A program made the position numbers and the translations under genes. Positions 9,389-17,226 of a DNA stretch of 64,000 nucleotides are shown here, piece after piece. Source of the DNA: PLanc-01 sp035342095 (GTDB lineage: Bacteria; Planctomycetota; Phycisphaerae; Sedimentisphaerales; Anaerobacaceae); assembly GCA_035342095.1 (NCBI GenBank), contig DAOQWL010000014.1, positions 1-64,000 of the forward strand, read 5' to 3'. Positions within the stretch are counted from its first letter, which is position 1; each line of letters begins with the position of its first letter. The notes under the pieces are model-generated. The model was not told the DNA's origin, made no database searches, and saw nothing but the letters and a program-made list of their open reading frames with translations.

Positions 9389-9463
9389 CGTTCGTAGTGA
9401 CGCCGTAAGGCGTTATCATTTCGGATGCCTGAAGATATGCCCTCACGGGCACACTACAAACAG
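9389..9463. repeat. palindromic element F, copy 1
   Basis: Ends GTTCGTAGTGACGCC and GGGCACACTACAAACAGG, containing two small hairpins (ACGCC-GTAA-GGCGT and TGCCC-TCAC-GGGCA) inside an outer GTAGTG/CACTAC pairing. Copy 2 lies at 28855-28930 in the opposite orientation. The ends are nearly identical and only about 17 central bases differ. Confidence 0.8.
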
Positions 9464-9483
9464 GCTGAGCCTGCCACTTGTCT

Positions 9484-9553
9484 CAGAAAAAGGGCGAATC
9501 GGGCCTGCTTTGAGGGGGGAGAAGTCTCTTGGTTCGATTCTTCCCCCCTCAAA
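9484..9553. repeat. half copy of element A (A4), possible terminator
   Basis: An arm resembling GAAAAAGGGCGAATCGGGCC is followed by a hairpin with arms at 9509-9523 and 9538-9553. The hairpin sequence differs from the other A copies but stays paired (GGGGGG with CCCCCC). Similarity to the A2 middle region continues to about 9592, right at the esterase stop codon. The second half of A is missing. On the minus strand the hairpin could end esterase transcription. Confidence 0.7.
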
Positions 9554-9591
9554 CCGTAGGCGAGCGTCGAGCGCTTTGTCATTTCCATTCG

Positions 9592-10773
9592 CTACTGGAA
9601 CAGTTGCGGCGTGAACTCGTTCAGGTAGTTCCGCCAGTTGGTCCACGTGTGGGCGCCGGGCGTCTCCTTGAAGACCACGTTGAACCCGTGCTTCTTGAGC
9701 ATGTCCACGGTGCCACGGGAGGTCTGGATGAGGAAATCGTCGACGCCGGTGGCGAACCACACGAGCTTGAGGTCCTTCTTCAGATCTGCGTTGTCGAGGG
9801 TCGCCTGGTTCTGCTCTTCCCAGCTTGGTCCCTGAGGAGCGCCGCCGGGGCCGCCGCCGATTCCGAAGACGCCGGAACTGAACACGCCCAGATAGGCGAA
9901 CTTGTCCAGGTTGGGGATGCCGATGCTCAGGGTGTGCATGCCGCCCATGGACAGGCCCGCGATCGCGCGATGCTGGCGGTCGGCGTACACGCGGTAGTTC
10001 TTCTCGATGTACGGCATGATATCGCCGTTGAAGTCCTTGACGAATTCGTCCATGGGCAGCCCGCCACGGCCGAAGGTGAAGGGCCCGGTGTGCCCGGCGG
10101 GCATGACGACCACCATGGGCTTGGCCTTGCCTGCCGCGATCAGGTTGTCCAGAATGAACCCGGCCCGACCCACCGACGTCCACGAGTCGTCGCAATCGAA
10201 CGCGCCGTGCAGCAGATAGAAGACCGGGTACTTGCCCTGCCCCAGGTCATACCCCGGCGGCGTGTACACGTGCATTCGACGAAACCGTTCGAGCGACTTG
10301 GAGTAGTACGTGACCTCCGCGACCGCGCCGTGCGGCACGTCCTTGGTATCCATGAAGTCCGAACCCGGGACGTAGACGAGACTCCACGTGTTGGCGTTCG
10401 ATTCGCTCGTGGAGGGGTTGCGGGGATCAACGACTGAAACGCCATCCACGTTGAAGTTATACCGATAGGCCCCCGCATCGAGCGGGCCGAGCGTCACTTC
10501 CCAGACGCCGTCGGCGTTCTTGGCCATGTCGGCGCCCTGGCCGACGTCGGGGATGTCGCCGGCGCTGAGTTTCACGGCGTCGGCCTGGGGCGCCAGGATT
10601 CGGAAAGCCACCTTCCGGTCGGCGGCCACTTCCGGCGAGACGACTCGCGGACCCTGTAGACCGCGGAATCGCGGGGTTTCGGCCGCGGGTCGCTCGGCCG
10701 CTATCGAGGGCAGTGCCCAGGCCGCCAGCATCGCGACGGCCACGATGGAACGGATCGCTCTTGTTGTGTGCAT
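9592..10773 (-). CDS. secreted CE1-like esterase with N-terminal E-set domain
   Basis: A 393-residue protein: signal peptide (cleavage near PSIAA), an early-set/CBM48-like beta domain at about residues 40-135 (FRILAPQADAVKLSAGD), then an esterase D / feruloyl esterase domain. The oxyanion stretch is VFYLLHGAFD, the nucleophile elbow is IAGLSMGGMHT and the catalytic His is in GAHTWTNWR at the end. Start 10773 has AAGGAG well placed. Known relatives release ferulate or acetate from xylan. It is 92 bp downstream of a close paralogue and probably co-transcribed with it. Confidence 0.88.
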   Translation of the reverse strand: MHTTRAIRSIVAVAMLAAWALPSIAAERPAAETPRFRGLQGPRVVSPEVAADRKVAFRILAPQADAVKLSAGDIPDVGQGADMAKNADGVWEVTLGPLDAGAYRYNFNVDGVSVVDPRNPSTSESNANTWSLVYVPGSDFMDTKDVPHGAVAEVTYYSKSLERFRRMHVYTPPGYDLGQGKYPVFYLLHGAFDCDDSWTSVGRAGFILDNLIAAGKAKPMVVVMPAGHTGPFTFGRGGLPMDEFVKDFNGDIMPYIEKNYRVYADRQHRAIAGLSMGGMHTLSIGIPNLDKFAYLGVFSSGVFGIGGGPGGAPQGPSWEEQNQATLDNADLKKDLKLVWFATGVDDFLIQTSRGTVDMLKKHGFNVVFKETPGAHTWTNWRNYLNEFTPQLFQ

Positions 10774-10865
10774 TGCTTTTCTCCTTGTGTCGGCTAACCC
10801 CACGGCTACGTCCGCCGCGGTTCGCGCCGACAGGTTCTGTATCGTGTCTGTTGTGACTCAAGCCC

Positions 10866-12077
10866 TTACTTCGCGCCGGAATCGGCGAACAGGAACTGGG
10901 CGGTCTCGTGGAGGTATCGGCGCCAGTTGATCCAGGTGTGACCGCCGCCGCTAGTCCGCAGATCGTTCTTGATCCCGTGCTTGGTCAATACCTCCGCGAG
11001 GGACTTGGACCCATTGAGGGCGAAGTCCTTGTCCCCGACTCGGATCGAGAACCGCTTGATCCACTCGTTGATCCTGGGGTTATCCAGGAACGCAGCGTTC
11101 TGGCTCTCCCACTCCTCGGCGTTCTGGCCGATGCCGGCGCTCCAGACGCCCACGTAGGCGAATTGACCGGGCCTGGCGGTCGCCACGAGGAGCGTCTGGC
11201 CGCCGCCCATGGACAGACCCGCAATCGCCCGATGCTCGCGGTCGGCAAGCACGCGGAAGCTCTTCTCTACGCACGGAATGACCTCGTCCATCAGTTCGCC
11301 GACGAAACGGGTCCTTGCCGCAGCCATCGCGGCGGCCGCCTCGGGCGATGGCTGCGTCCCCGGCGTGAATGCAGGCAGGTTCGACGGACGCGGGAGACTA
11401 CCGTTGGGCATGACCACGATCATCGGCTTGGCCTTGCCCGCCGCGATCAGGTTGTCCAGGATGAAGCCGGCCCGCCCGATCGTGCTCCAGCCGGAATCCT
11501 CGTCCCCGCCGCCATGAAGCAGGTAGAACACCGGGTATCGCTCGCTGCCCGCGTCATAGCCCGGCGGCGTGTATACGTGCATCCGGCGCTGGGCGTCCAG
11601 CGTCTTGGAGAAGTACCACACCTGGCGGATCTGGCCGTGCGGGACGGCCTGGTTGTCCTCGAAAGCAGCCTCCTCGCCGGGGACGAAGAACATGCTGTCC
11701 ACGCTGTTGACGCCCTGCTTGACCAGGGGGTTCCGCGGATCGATGATCCTCACGCCGTCCACAGTGAACCAGTAGCAGTACAGATCAGGCACGAGCGGCC
11801 CGACCGTCGCCGACCAGACGCCCTGCTCATCCTTGGTCATCTTCAGGTCGGGCCCTTCCACCCAGTCGCCTCGCAGGGTGACCTCCGACGCCCTCACGGC
11901 CAGGATGCGGAAGACGACCCGGTGGTCGGACTGGACCTCCGGCGAAACGATCACCTGCGGACGCTGGGACATCTGCGGCATCGCGGGCGCCTGCGCCGCT
12001 GCTTTCGGCACCCATGCCCGGGCCGAACACAAGAGCAAGACCGCCACGGCCAGTCGAACTGACGACACGCACTTCAT
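10866..12077 (-). CDS. secreted CE1-like esterase with N-terminal E-set domain (paralogue)
   Basis: A 403-residue paralogue of the gene at 9592-10773 with the same order: signal peptide, E-set domain (VVFRILAVRASEVTL), then alpha/beta-hydrolase esterase with VFYLLHGGGDED, IAGLSMGGGQT and C-terminal GGGHTWINWRRYL. The AAGGAGG Shine-Dalgarno sets the start at MKCVSS. It is the first esterase gene downstream of the MarR gene on this strand, so all three esterases may form one transcript. Substrate differences from its neighbour cannot be read from sequence. Confidence 0.88.
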   Translation of the reverse strand: MKCVSSVRLAVAVLLLCSARAWVPKAAAQAPAMPQMSQRPQVIVSPEVQSDHRVVFRILAVRASEVTLRGDWVEGPDLKMTKDEQGVWSATVGPLVPDLYCYWFTVDGVRIIDPRNPLVKQGVNSVDSMFFVPGEEAAFEDNQAVPHGQIRQVWYFSKTLDAQRRMHVYTPPGYDAGSERYPVFYLLHGGGDEDSGWSTIGRAGFILDNLIAAGKAKPMIVVMPNGSLPRPSNLPAFTPGTQPSPEAAAAMAAARTRFVGELMDEVIPCVEKSFRVLADREHRAIAGLSMGGGQTLLVATARPGQFAYVGVWSAGIGQNAEEWESQNAAFLDNPRINEWIKRFSIRVGDKDFALNGSKSLAEVLTKHGIKNDLRTSGGGHTWINWRRYLHETAQFLFADSGAK

Positions 12078-12161
12078 GGAAATCCTCCTTTCAGTCATTC
12101 ATATCGAAGAAGGGATTTCTCCCTCCCCAAGCAGGCTCGATCTGCCTTCTTTCCGTCGCCT

Positions 12162-12584
12162 TCATATCTCACACTCGCGAACGATTTGTGCCAGGAACTC
12201 GACCATTCTGCGGGCGTTCCGCGGTCCCACTGCAGCCGTCAGCCGCTCGCGCACCGCTTCGCTCTGAGACCAGAGCTTCTCGTAGGTCCGCCTTCCCTTG
12301 CGCGTCAGTGTGACACGGCGAGCACGTCCGTCGGTCGGATGCCGCTCGCGGGTCACCAGACCACGTTCTTCCAGGCGGACGAGCATCGCACGGATCGTGT
12401 TGGCGTCGGAGGAGGCCCGGCGAACCAGTTCCTGCTGGGTGATCCCGTCCTGCTCAACCAACAGGAACAGCAGAACGAATTGATTGGCGGTGGTCCCCCG
12501 CTCACCGAAACTCGCCTCGGTCCGGCGGTGCATCGCCCAGTACGCGGTCCGCAAAGCCATCGCAATGTCGTGCCCGGACACCAT
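12162..12584 (-). CDS. MarR-family transcriptional regulator
   Basis: A 140-residue winged-helix regulator. The HTH is in ITQQELVRRASSDANTIRAMLVRLEERGLV and the wing follows (RHPTDGRARRVTLTRKG). MarR proteins usually repress nearby genes and respond to phenolic ligands; FerC, CouR and HcaR type members respond to hydroxycinnamates. It sits directly upstream of the esterase genes and divergent from the CE15-like gene, with a perfect palindrome 28 bp before its start. Control of both sides by phenolics released from plant wall is inferred. GAGG is 8 nt upstream of the ATG. Confidence 0.9.
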   Translation of the reverse strand: MVSGHDIAMALRTAYWAMHRRTEASFGERGTTANQFVLLFLLVEQDGITQQELVRRASSDANTIRAMLVRLEERGLVTRERHPTDGRARRVTLTRKGRRTYEKLWSQSEAVRERLTAAVGPRNARRMVEFLAQIVRECEI

Positions 12585-12611
12585 GAAACGCCTCGTGTCA
12601 ACTGTACGTGT

Positions 12612-12631
12612 ACGTATCAGATTTGATACGT
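12612..12631. promoter_or_regulatory. candidate MarR operator
   Basis: A perfect palindrome, ACGTATCA-GATT-TGATACGT, in the divergent gap between the MarR gene (ends upstream at 12584) and the CE15-like gene (starts 12839). Size and symmetry fit a MarR-family dimer site. A second partial ACGTGTACGT sits directly to its left. Confidence 0.6.
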
Positions 12632-12838
12632 CACTCTACAGCGGGCTCGCACGGCAGTCAACAGGAAATCCAGTCTTCCCAGACCACAAATGGTCCAGAG
12701 GCATGCTCGCGGGAGACTGCCCGAATTGACCCAGGCGAGGCGATTATTGGCTGGTGCCATGCCCGGCATCAGATGTATCATGGCGCCGAACAACGGCGCA
12801 GATCAGTCAAGATGGAACGAAGAATCAAGGAGATGCCT

Positions 12839-14290
12839 ATGTCCACCAGTTCGGCAAGATCGACTCCATCGTTGTATGTCCTTGTCCTGTGGGCATTGTC
12901 CGGCGGCCCGTTGGCGTGCGGAGCGGAGCCGGCCACGCCATCGACCGCCCCCCTGAAGCTCACGGCAGAACAGGACCATCGGATAATGATGGACCGCCTG
13001 GGCATCACGTCGCTTCGCCCTGGCGCCAACGGCATGAATCCGCAGGCGCCGAACTACGCCAATTACGATGAATCCAAGGCCAACCCCTGGCCGAACCTGC
13101 CCGACCCGCTGGTCCTCAAGAACGGACAGAAGGTCACGACCGCCGAGATGTGGTGGAGCCGGCGGCGCCCCGAGATCGTCGAGGACTTCGACCGCGAAGT
13201 CTATGGCCGCGTGCCCAAGGACGCGCCCAAGGTGACGTGGGAAGTCACTGCGACGACCGCCGAGACGGATGCGAACATCCCGGTCGTCACCAAACGACTC
13301 GTGGGCCATGTGGACAACTCGTCCTATCCGCCGATCAGCGTGGACATCCAACTGACGTTGACCACGCCGGCCGACGCGACCGGGCCGGTGCCGGTGATGA
13401 TAGAGTTCGGGTTCATCTTCCCGCCGGGCGGTCCCGGCGGCAGACGAGGGGGCAGACCCCCTGCCATGAATTGGCCCGGCGCTCCCGCCGGACCCACGTG
13501 GCAACAGCAGGTCCTCGCCAAGGGCTGGGGTTACGCGATCCTCAGTCCCAATAGCATCCAGGCCGACAACGGCGCGGGTCTGACGACAGGGGTCATCGGC
13601 CTGGTGAACAAGGGCCAGTGCCGCCAGCCGGAGGATTGGGGCGCGCTGCGGGCCTGGGCCTGGGGCGCAAGCCGGGCATTGGACTACTTCGAGACGGACA
13701 ACGCGGTGGATGCCAGGCAGGTCGGAATCGAAGGCCTTTCCCGCTATGGCAAAGCCGCCCTCGTCGCGATGGCCTACGACCAGCGTTTCGCCATCGGCTT
13801 CATCGGCTCCTCCGGCGAAGGCGGCGCCAAGCTTCACCGTCGCAACTGGGGCGAACTGGTCGAGAACCTCACGGGAAGCGGCGAATACCACTGGATGGCC
13901 GGCAACTTCCTCAAGTACGGCGGACCGCTCAACGCGGGCGACCTGCCCGTGGACTCGCACGAGCTGATCGCGCTTTGTGCGCCGCGACCCACGTTCATCA
14001 GTTACGGTGCGTCGTCGGGACCGGGCGCAGAAGGCGGATGGGTAGACCAGAGGGGCAGTTTCATGGCCGCGGTGGCGGCGGGACCGGTGTACCGCCTCCT
14101 GGGAAAGCGGGACCTCGGGACCACTGAATTCCCGCCCAGGGAGACCGGATTGATGGACGGTGAACTCGCTTTCCGGGAGCACAACGGCGGCCACACCACC
14201 GGGCCCAACTGGCCGACGTTCCTGACGTGGGCCGACCGCTACATCAAGGGCCCGCCTCTCGCTGCGTCCCAAGGGGCGACCACCCCTTAG
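12839..14290 (+). CDS. secreted CE15-like glucuronoyl esterase
   Basis: A 483-residue protein with a signal peptide ending near LACGA. The alpha/beta-hydrolase core has the CE15 elbow GIEGLSRYGKAAL (nucleophile Ser301), followed by GSSGEGGAKLHRRNWGE with the substrate-binding region, APRPTFISYGA, and a late His in REHNGGHTTGPNWP. CE15 enzymes cut the ester between glucuronoxylan and lignin. AAGGAG lies 6 nt before this ATG; ATG codons at 12833 and 12812 are alternatives. A run of prolines and glycines (around residues 190-215) is inserted before the catalytic region. It is divergent from the MarR gene. Confidence 0.82.
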   Translation: MSTSSARSTPSLYVLVLWALSGGPLACGAEPATPSTAPLKLTAEQDHRIMMDRLGITSLRPGANGMNPQAPNYANYDESKANPWPNLPDPLVLKNGQKVTTAEMWWSRRRPEIVEDFDREVYGRVPKDAPKVTWEVTATTAETDANIPVVTKRLVGHVDNSSYPPISVDIQLTLTTPADATGPVPVMIEFGFIFPPGGPGGRRGGRPPAMNWPGAPAGPTWQQQVLAKGWGYAILSPNSIQADNGAGLTTGVIGLVNKGQCRQPEDWGALRAWAWGASRALDYFETDNAVDARQVGIEGLSRYGKAALVAMAYDQRFAIGFIGSSGEGGAKLHRRNWGELVENLTGSGEYHWMAGNFLKYGGPLNAGDLPVDSHELIALCAPRPTFISYGASSGPGAEGGWVDQRGSFMAAVAAGPVYRLLGKRDLGTTEFPPRETGLMDGELAFREHNGGHTTGPNWPTFLTWADRYIKGPPLAASQGATTP

Positions 14291-15108
14291 GATGCGATTC
14301 TGACCTTGACCGAGAATGAGCCCGGTACAGGTTCGTCGGACACCACGTAAAGGTATCCGCCGCCGCAGCCGGAGTACATCGCGCCAGCATATCTGGACTG
14401 ATAGTGCCTCAGCAAGGCCGGCAGATCGATCTGGATCGTACGATGGCAGACCGTGCCGGGCAGGATCGCTTCCCAGCATCGCATGCACTCGTTCATCGAT
14501 TCGCCCAGGCCCGCGACGTCCCTGGCGACGATGGCGTCAAAACAGTCTTGACCAGTCCGCCCGAGCCGGGCAATCCAGGCGGGGTCCAGGTTCCTGGTCT
14601 CCAGCGGGTTGTAGCCCTCCGGCCGCTGGTTGATCGGGAGAATGTGGATGACCTTCTGGAGCCAGCAGGCGACCTGGGGATCGTTGCTCGACTCGATGCG
14701 ACGCGGAAAGACCCCGCCGCGATAGGTGAAGTCGTAGTCGAGCCGGCTGACGCCAGGGTAGACCAGGCCGATCATGTCCTGCGAGCCCGACGGCTCCGCC
14801 TTGCCCCGGTTCTCCTCATCGTAGAGCTGCTGAACCAGTTGCTCCCGGTTTCCGTCGGGTAGGCGATCGCTCCACAGCCTCCTCGCGATATTCCGGGTGC
14901 CGATGCAAATGCCAGCTCGCTCCATGAACCAGGACTCGGGCTCGACGCACACAACGACCATCGAGCCCGGCGGCGACGGATTGTGTTTCGAGACGAACGG
15001 CTGATCGATCCACCCCCCGGCTAAGGCGAGCCGGTACGGCAGGCAGCCGAGGAGATTCGTGATGTCCGCTTGCTGATTGTTGATTTGGGATTCGCGACGA
15101 CTCATCAT
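14287..15108 (-). CDS. GHMP-kinase-like protein with a degenerate ATP motif
   Basis: A 273-residue protein. The N-terminal motif YRLALAGGWIDQP matches GHMP motif 1, and the C-terminal SGCGGGYLYVVSD matches motif 3. The usual ATP-binding P-x3-GLGSSA motif is not visible; GICIGTRNIARR stands near the expected place. It is shorter than typical GHMP kinases (about 330 residues). It may phosphorylate a sugar with an unusual ATP site, or be a non-catalytic homologue. It is 51 bp downstream of the epimerase gene and its stop overlaps that of the convergent CE15-like gene. The first residues are encoded by an AATC-rich stretch. Confidence 0.7.
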   Translation of the reverse strand: MMSRRESQINNQQADITNLLGCLPYRLALAGGWIDQPFVSKHNPSPPGSMVVVCVEPESWFMERAGICIGTRNIARRLWSDRLPDGNREQLVQQLYDEENRGKAEPSGSQDMIGLVYPGVSRLDYDFTYRGGVFPRRIESSNDPQVACWLQKVIHILPINQRPEGYNPLETRNLDPAWIARLGRTGQDCFDAIVARDVAGLGESMNECMRCWEAILPGTVCHRTIQIDLPALLRHYQSRYAGAMYSGCGGGYLYVVSDEPVPGSFSVKVRIAS

Positions 15109-15160
15109 CCGGCCTCAGGCATCTTCTTCAATCACAAATCACACATCAACAATCACACTT
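15072..15160. repeat. AATC/ATTG-rich degenerate repeat spanning a gene start
   Basis: Repeated units of the type AATCACA/AATCA on one strand (GATTGTTGATT on the other) run from the stop of the epimerase gene into the first codons of the kinase-like gene, giving a low-complexity N-terminus (RRESQINNQQ). It resembles the array at 3785-3866. Confidence 0.4.
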
Positions 15161-16203
15161 CAACTCACCGTACGTTTGCCGCTCTTGCGGTCCTTGTACT
15201 GCTTCTCGATCCAGGCGTAGGTTCTTGCCAGGCCGTCCGCCAGCGGCGTGCTCGGCTCCCAGCCCAGGACCTGCTGGATGAACGTGTTGTCGCTGTTGCG
15301 CCCGCCGACCCCCTTGGGGGCGTCGAGGTCGTACTTGCGAGTCAGCTCGATGCCGCCGATCTTCTCCGCCAGCGTGACGAGTTCGTTGATCGAGACGAGG
15401 AAGTTCGACCCGAGGTTGATCGGCGTGGCGATGAGCTTGTCGCAGTGCATGATCATGTCGATGCCTTCGACGCAGTCGTCGATATACATGAAACTGCGGG
15501 TCTGGTGGCCGTCGCCCCAGATGGTGATGTCCCTGGCGCCGGTGTCCTTGGCCTCGATCACCTTGCGGCAGATCGCGGCGGGCGCCTTCTCGCGGCCGCC
15601 GTCCCAGGTGCCCCAGGGACCGTAGACGTTGTGGAAACGGGCGATGTGCGTCTCGAAGCCCCGCTCGGCCCAGTACTCCTGGCAGAACATCTCGCTCATC
15701 AGCTTCTCCCAGCCGTAGCCGCGTTCCGCCATCGCGGGATAGGCGTCCGATTCCTTCAGCGCCTCGGCATCGGGCCTCTTCTGCAGCTCGACGTTGTAGG
15801 CACAGGCGGAGGACGAGAAGAAGTACCGTTGGGCGCCCGCTCGCCAGGCCGATTCAATCATGTGCGTATTGATCAGGATGCTGCGGAGGCACTCGATGCG
15901 GAACCGCTCGATGAAGCCCATGCCGCCCATGTCGGCCGCGAGGTTGTAGACCTCGACCGCCCCTTCGCAGGCTCGTCGGCAGTTCTTCTCGTTGCTCAAA
16001 TCCATGCACAGACACTCCACGCCGGGCACCCGCTGATACCACTCGGGCAGCGGTTTCTTGTCGATCGCTCGAATTCGCGTGAAGCCCTCGTCGTGGAACC
16101 GTCGGGCCAGCGCGCCGGCGATGAATCCGCCCGCCCCGCCGATGACAATCAAATCGTCCTTCTGGAGCACCGAAGCCGCCTTGGGGTTCTTCTTCGCAGC
16201 CAT
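15160..16203 (-). CDS. NAD-dependent epimerase, GDP-mannose 3,5-epimerase-like
   Basis: A 347-residue extended short-chain dehydrogenase. The dinucleotide motif is VIGGAGGFIAGALARR, the hallmark AADMGGMGFI is shared with plant-type GDP-mannose 3,5-epimerases, and the catalytic pair is in ERGYGWEKLMSE (YxxxK). It probably converts GDP-mannose to GDP-L-galactose or a related sugar in the cytoplasm. AAGGA precedes the ATG. A GHMP-kinase-like gene follows. The glycan cluster lies 21 kb away, so their relation is open. Confidence 0.8.
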   Translation of the reverse strand: MAAKKNPKAASVLQKDDLIVIGGAGGFIAGALARRFHDEGFTRIRAIDKKPLPEWYQRVPGVECLCMDLSNEKNCRRACEGAVEVYNLAADMGGMGFIERFRIECLRSILINTHMIESAWRAGAQRYFFSSSACAYNVELQKRPDAEALKESDAYPAMAERGYGWEKLMSEMFCQEYWAERGFETHIARFHNVYGPWGTWDGGREKAPAAICRKVIEAKDTGARDITIWGDGHQTRSFMYIDDCVEGIDMIMHCDKLIATPINLGSNFLVSINELVTLAEKIGGIELTRKYDLDAPKGVGGRNSDNTFIQQVLGWEPSTPLADGLARTYAWIEKQYKDRKSGKRTVS

Positions 16204-16214
16204 GTTCGTCCTTT

Positions 16215-16227
16215 CTGCAAATTGCAG
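16215..16227. promoter_or_regulatory. short palindrome upstream of the epimerase gene
   Basis: CTGCAA-A-TTGCAG, perfect, 12 bp before the epimerase start and in the divergent gap with the AraC gene. It may be an operator; it is short enough to be chance. Confidence 0.3.
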
Positions 16228-16270
16228 CCAACCTGCACGTTATTGACTCTATCAACTGTCTTCCATGAAG

Positions 16271-16276
16271 TATAAT
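16271..16276 (+). promoter_or_regulatory. consensus -10 element for the AraC gene
   Basis: TATAAT at 16271-16276. The nearest -35-like TTGACT (16243-16248) is 22 bp away, too far for a standard promoter, which would fit an activator-dependent or autoregulated promoter. Confidence 0.4.
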
Positions 16277-16343
16277 AGTCTCAAACAGCCTGAAAATGGC
16301 GAATATTGTCAAATGCATGATGATTCTTGACATCGAGGCAACC

Positions 16344-17222
16344 ATGCGAAGCACAGCGGCACCCCCAGGCAACCCGCCTGCGTTCTTCTCGACTGAGGTG
16401 CTGGAGGCCCGCCGGTTCTACGTGGACACCTCGGGCCGGACGCACCAGCCGTTGACCGTCGTCTGCGGCGGCTGCGAGCACTGTCGCCCGGGCTATCGAA
16501 TCGACCGCTCGGACTTCCCCTTCCATTCCATCGAGTTCGTCGCTCGGGGCAAGGGAACCCTGCATCTCGCGGGCCAAGACCACGTCCTCTCGCCGGGCAA
16601 GGTCTTCTCTTACGGTCCAGGCATCCCGCACACGATCACAACGGACGCGGAGGCCCCCCTCGTGAAGTATTTCGTGGACTTCAACGGTCCTGGCGCACAG
16701 AAGATGCTGGATCGATACGGGCTCTCGCCCGGCACGGCGACGCGGGTCGCCTCGCCGGAGGCGATCCTGCGCATCCTGGACGATCTCATCGGCAACGGCG
16801 AAACCGACAGTCGGTACAGCCCTCTGCTGTGCGCGACAATCCTCCAGCAGTTGATCCTGAAGATCGCCGAGACCGCCGTGACAGAGGAGGCCCACACCAT
16901 GGCCGCATTCGCCACCTATCAGACGTGCCGGGATTTCATCCGCAAGAACTGCCTGGCCCTGCGCGGGCTCGATCAGGTCGCCGACCAGTGCCACATCGAC
17001 GCAGCGTACCTTTGCCGGCTGTTTCGCCGATTCGACGATCAGAGTCCTTATCAGTACCTGATGCGCCTGAAGATGACCGCCGCGGCCCAGCGATTCCAGA
17101 GCCCGAATACTCGCGTCAAGGAAGTTGCCTACGAGTTCGGGTTCCGCGATGCCTTCCATTTCTCCCGCGCCTTCAAGAGGATCTTCGGCATATCCCCCGA
17201 CGCCTTCCGCAAGCTCCGTTGA
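16344..17222 (+). CDS. AraC-family transcriptional regulator
   Basis: A 292-residue regulator: N-terminal cupin-like sensor (about residues 25-150, with GKGTLHLAGQDHVLSPGKVF) and C-terminal double HTH (about 190-290, ending VAYEFGFRDAFHFSRAFKR and GISPDAFRKLR). The start at 16344 has GAGG 6 nt upstream; ATGs at 16296, 16317 and 16320 would extend it. Such regulators usually sense a sugar or sugar derivative. It is divergent from the GDP-mannose-epimerase-like gene and stops 4 bp from the convergent C69-M19 gene. The epimerase operon is the likelier target. Confidence 0.88.
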   Translation: MRSTAAPPGNPPAFFSTEVLEARRFYVDTSGRTHQPLTVVCGGCEHCRPGYRIDRSDFPFHSIEFVARGKGTLHLAGQDHVLSPGKVFSYGPGIPHTITTDAEAPLVKYFVDFNGPGAQKMLDRYGLSPGTATRVASPEAILRILDDLIGNGETDSRYSPLLCATILQQLILKIAETAVTEEAHTMAAFATYQTCRDFIRKNCLALRGLDQVADQCHIDAAYLCRLFRRFDDQSPYQYLMRLKMTAAAQRFQSPNTRVKEVAYEFGFRDAFHFSRAFKRIFGISPDAFRKLR

Positions 17223-17226
17223 CCGG

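Noticed and set aside
9443..10195. 250-codon minus-strand frame overlapping the esterase gene
   Set aside because: A shadow of the esterase in another frame; only its last part is notable because it translates element A4 into text similar to the nadE insert.
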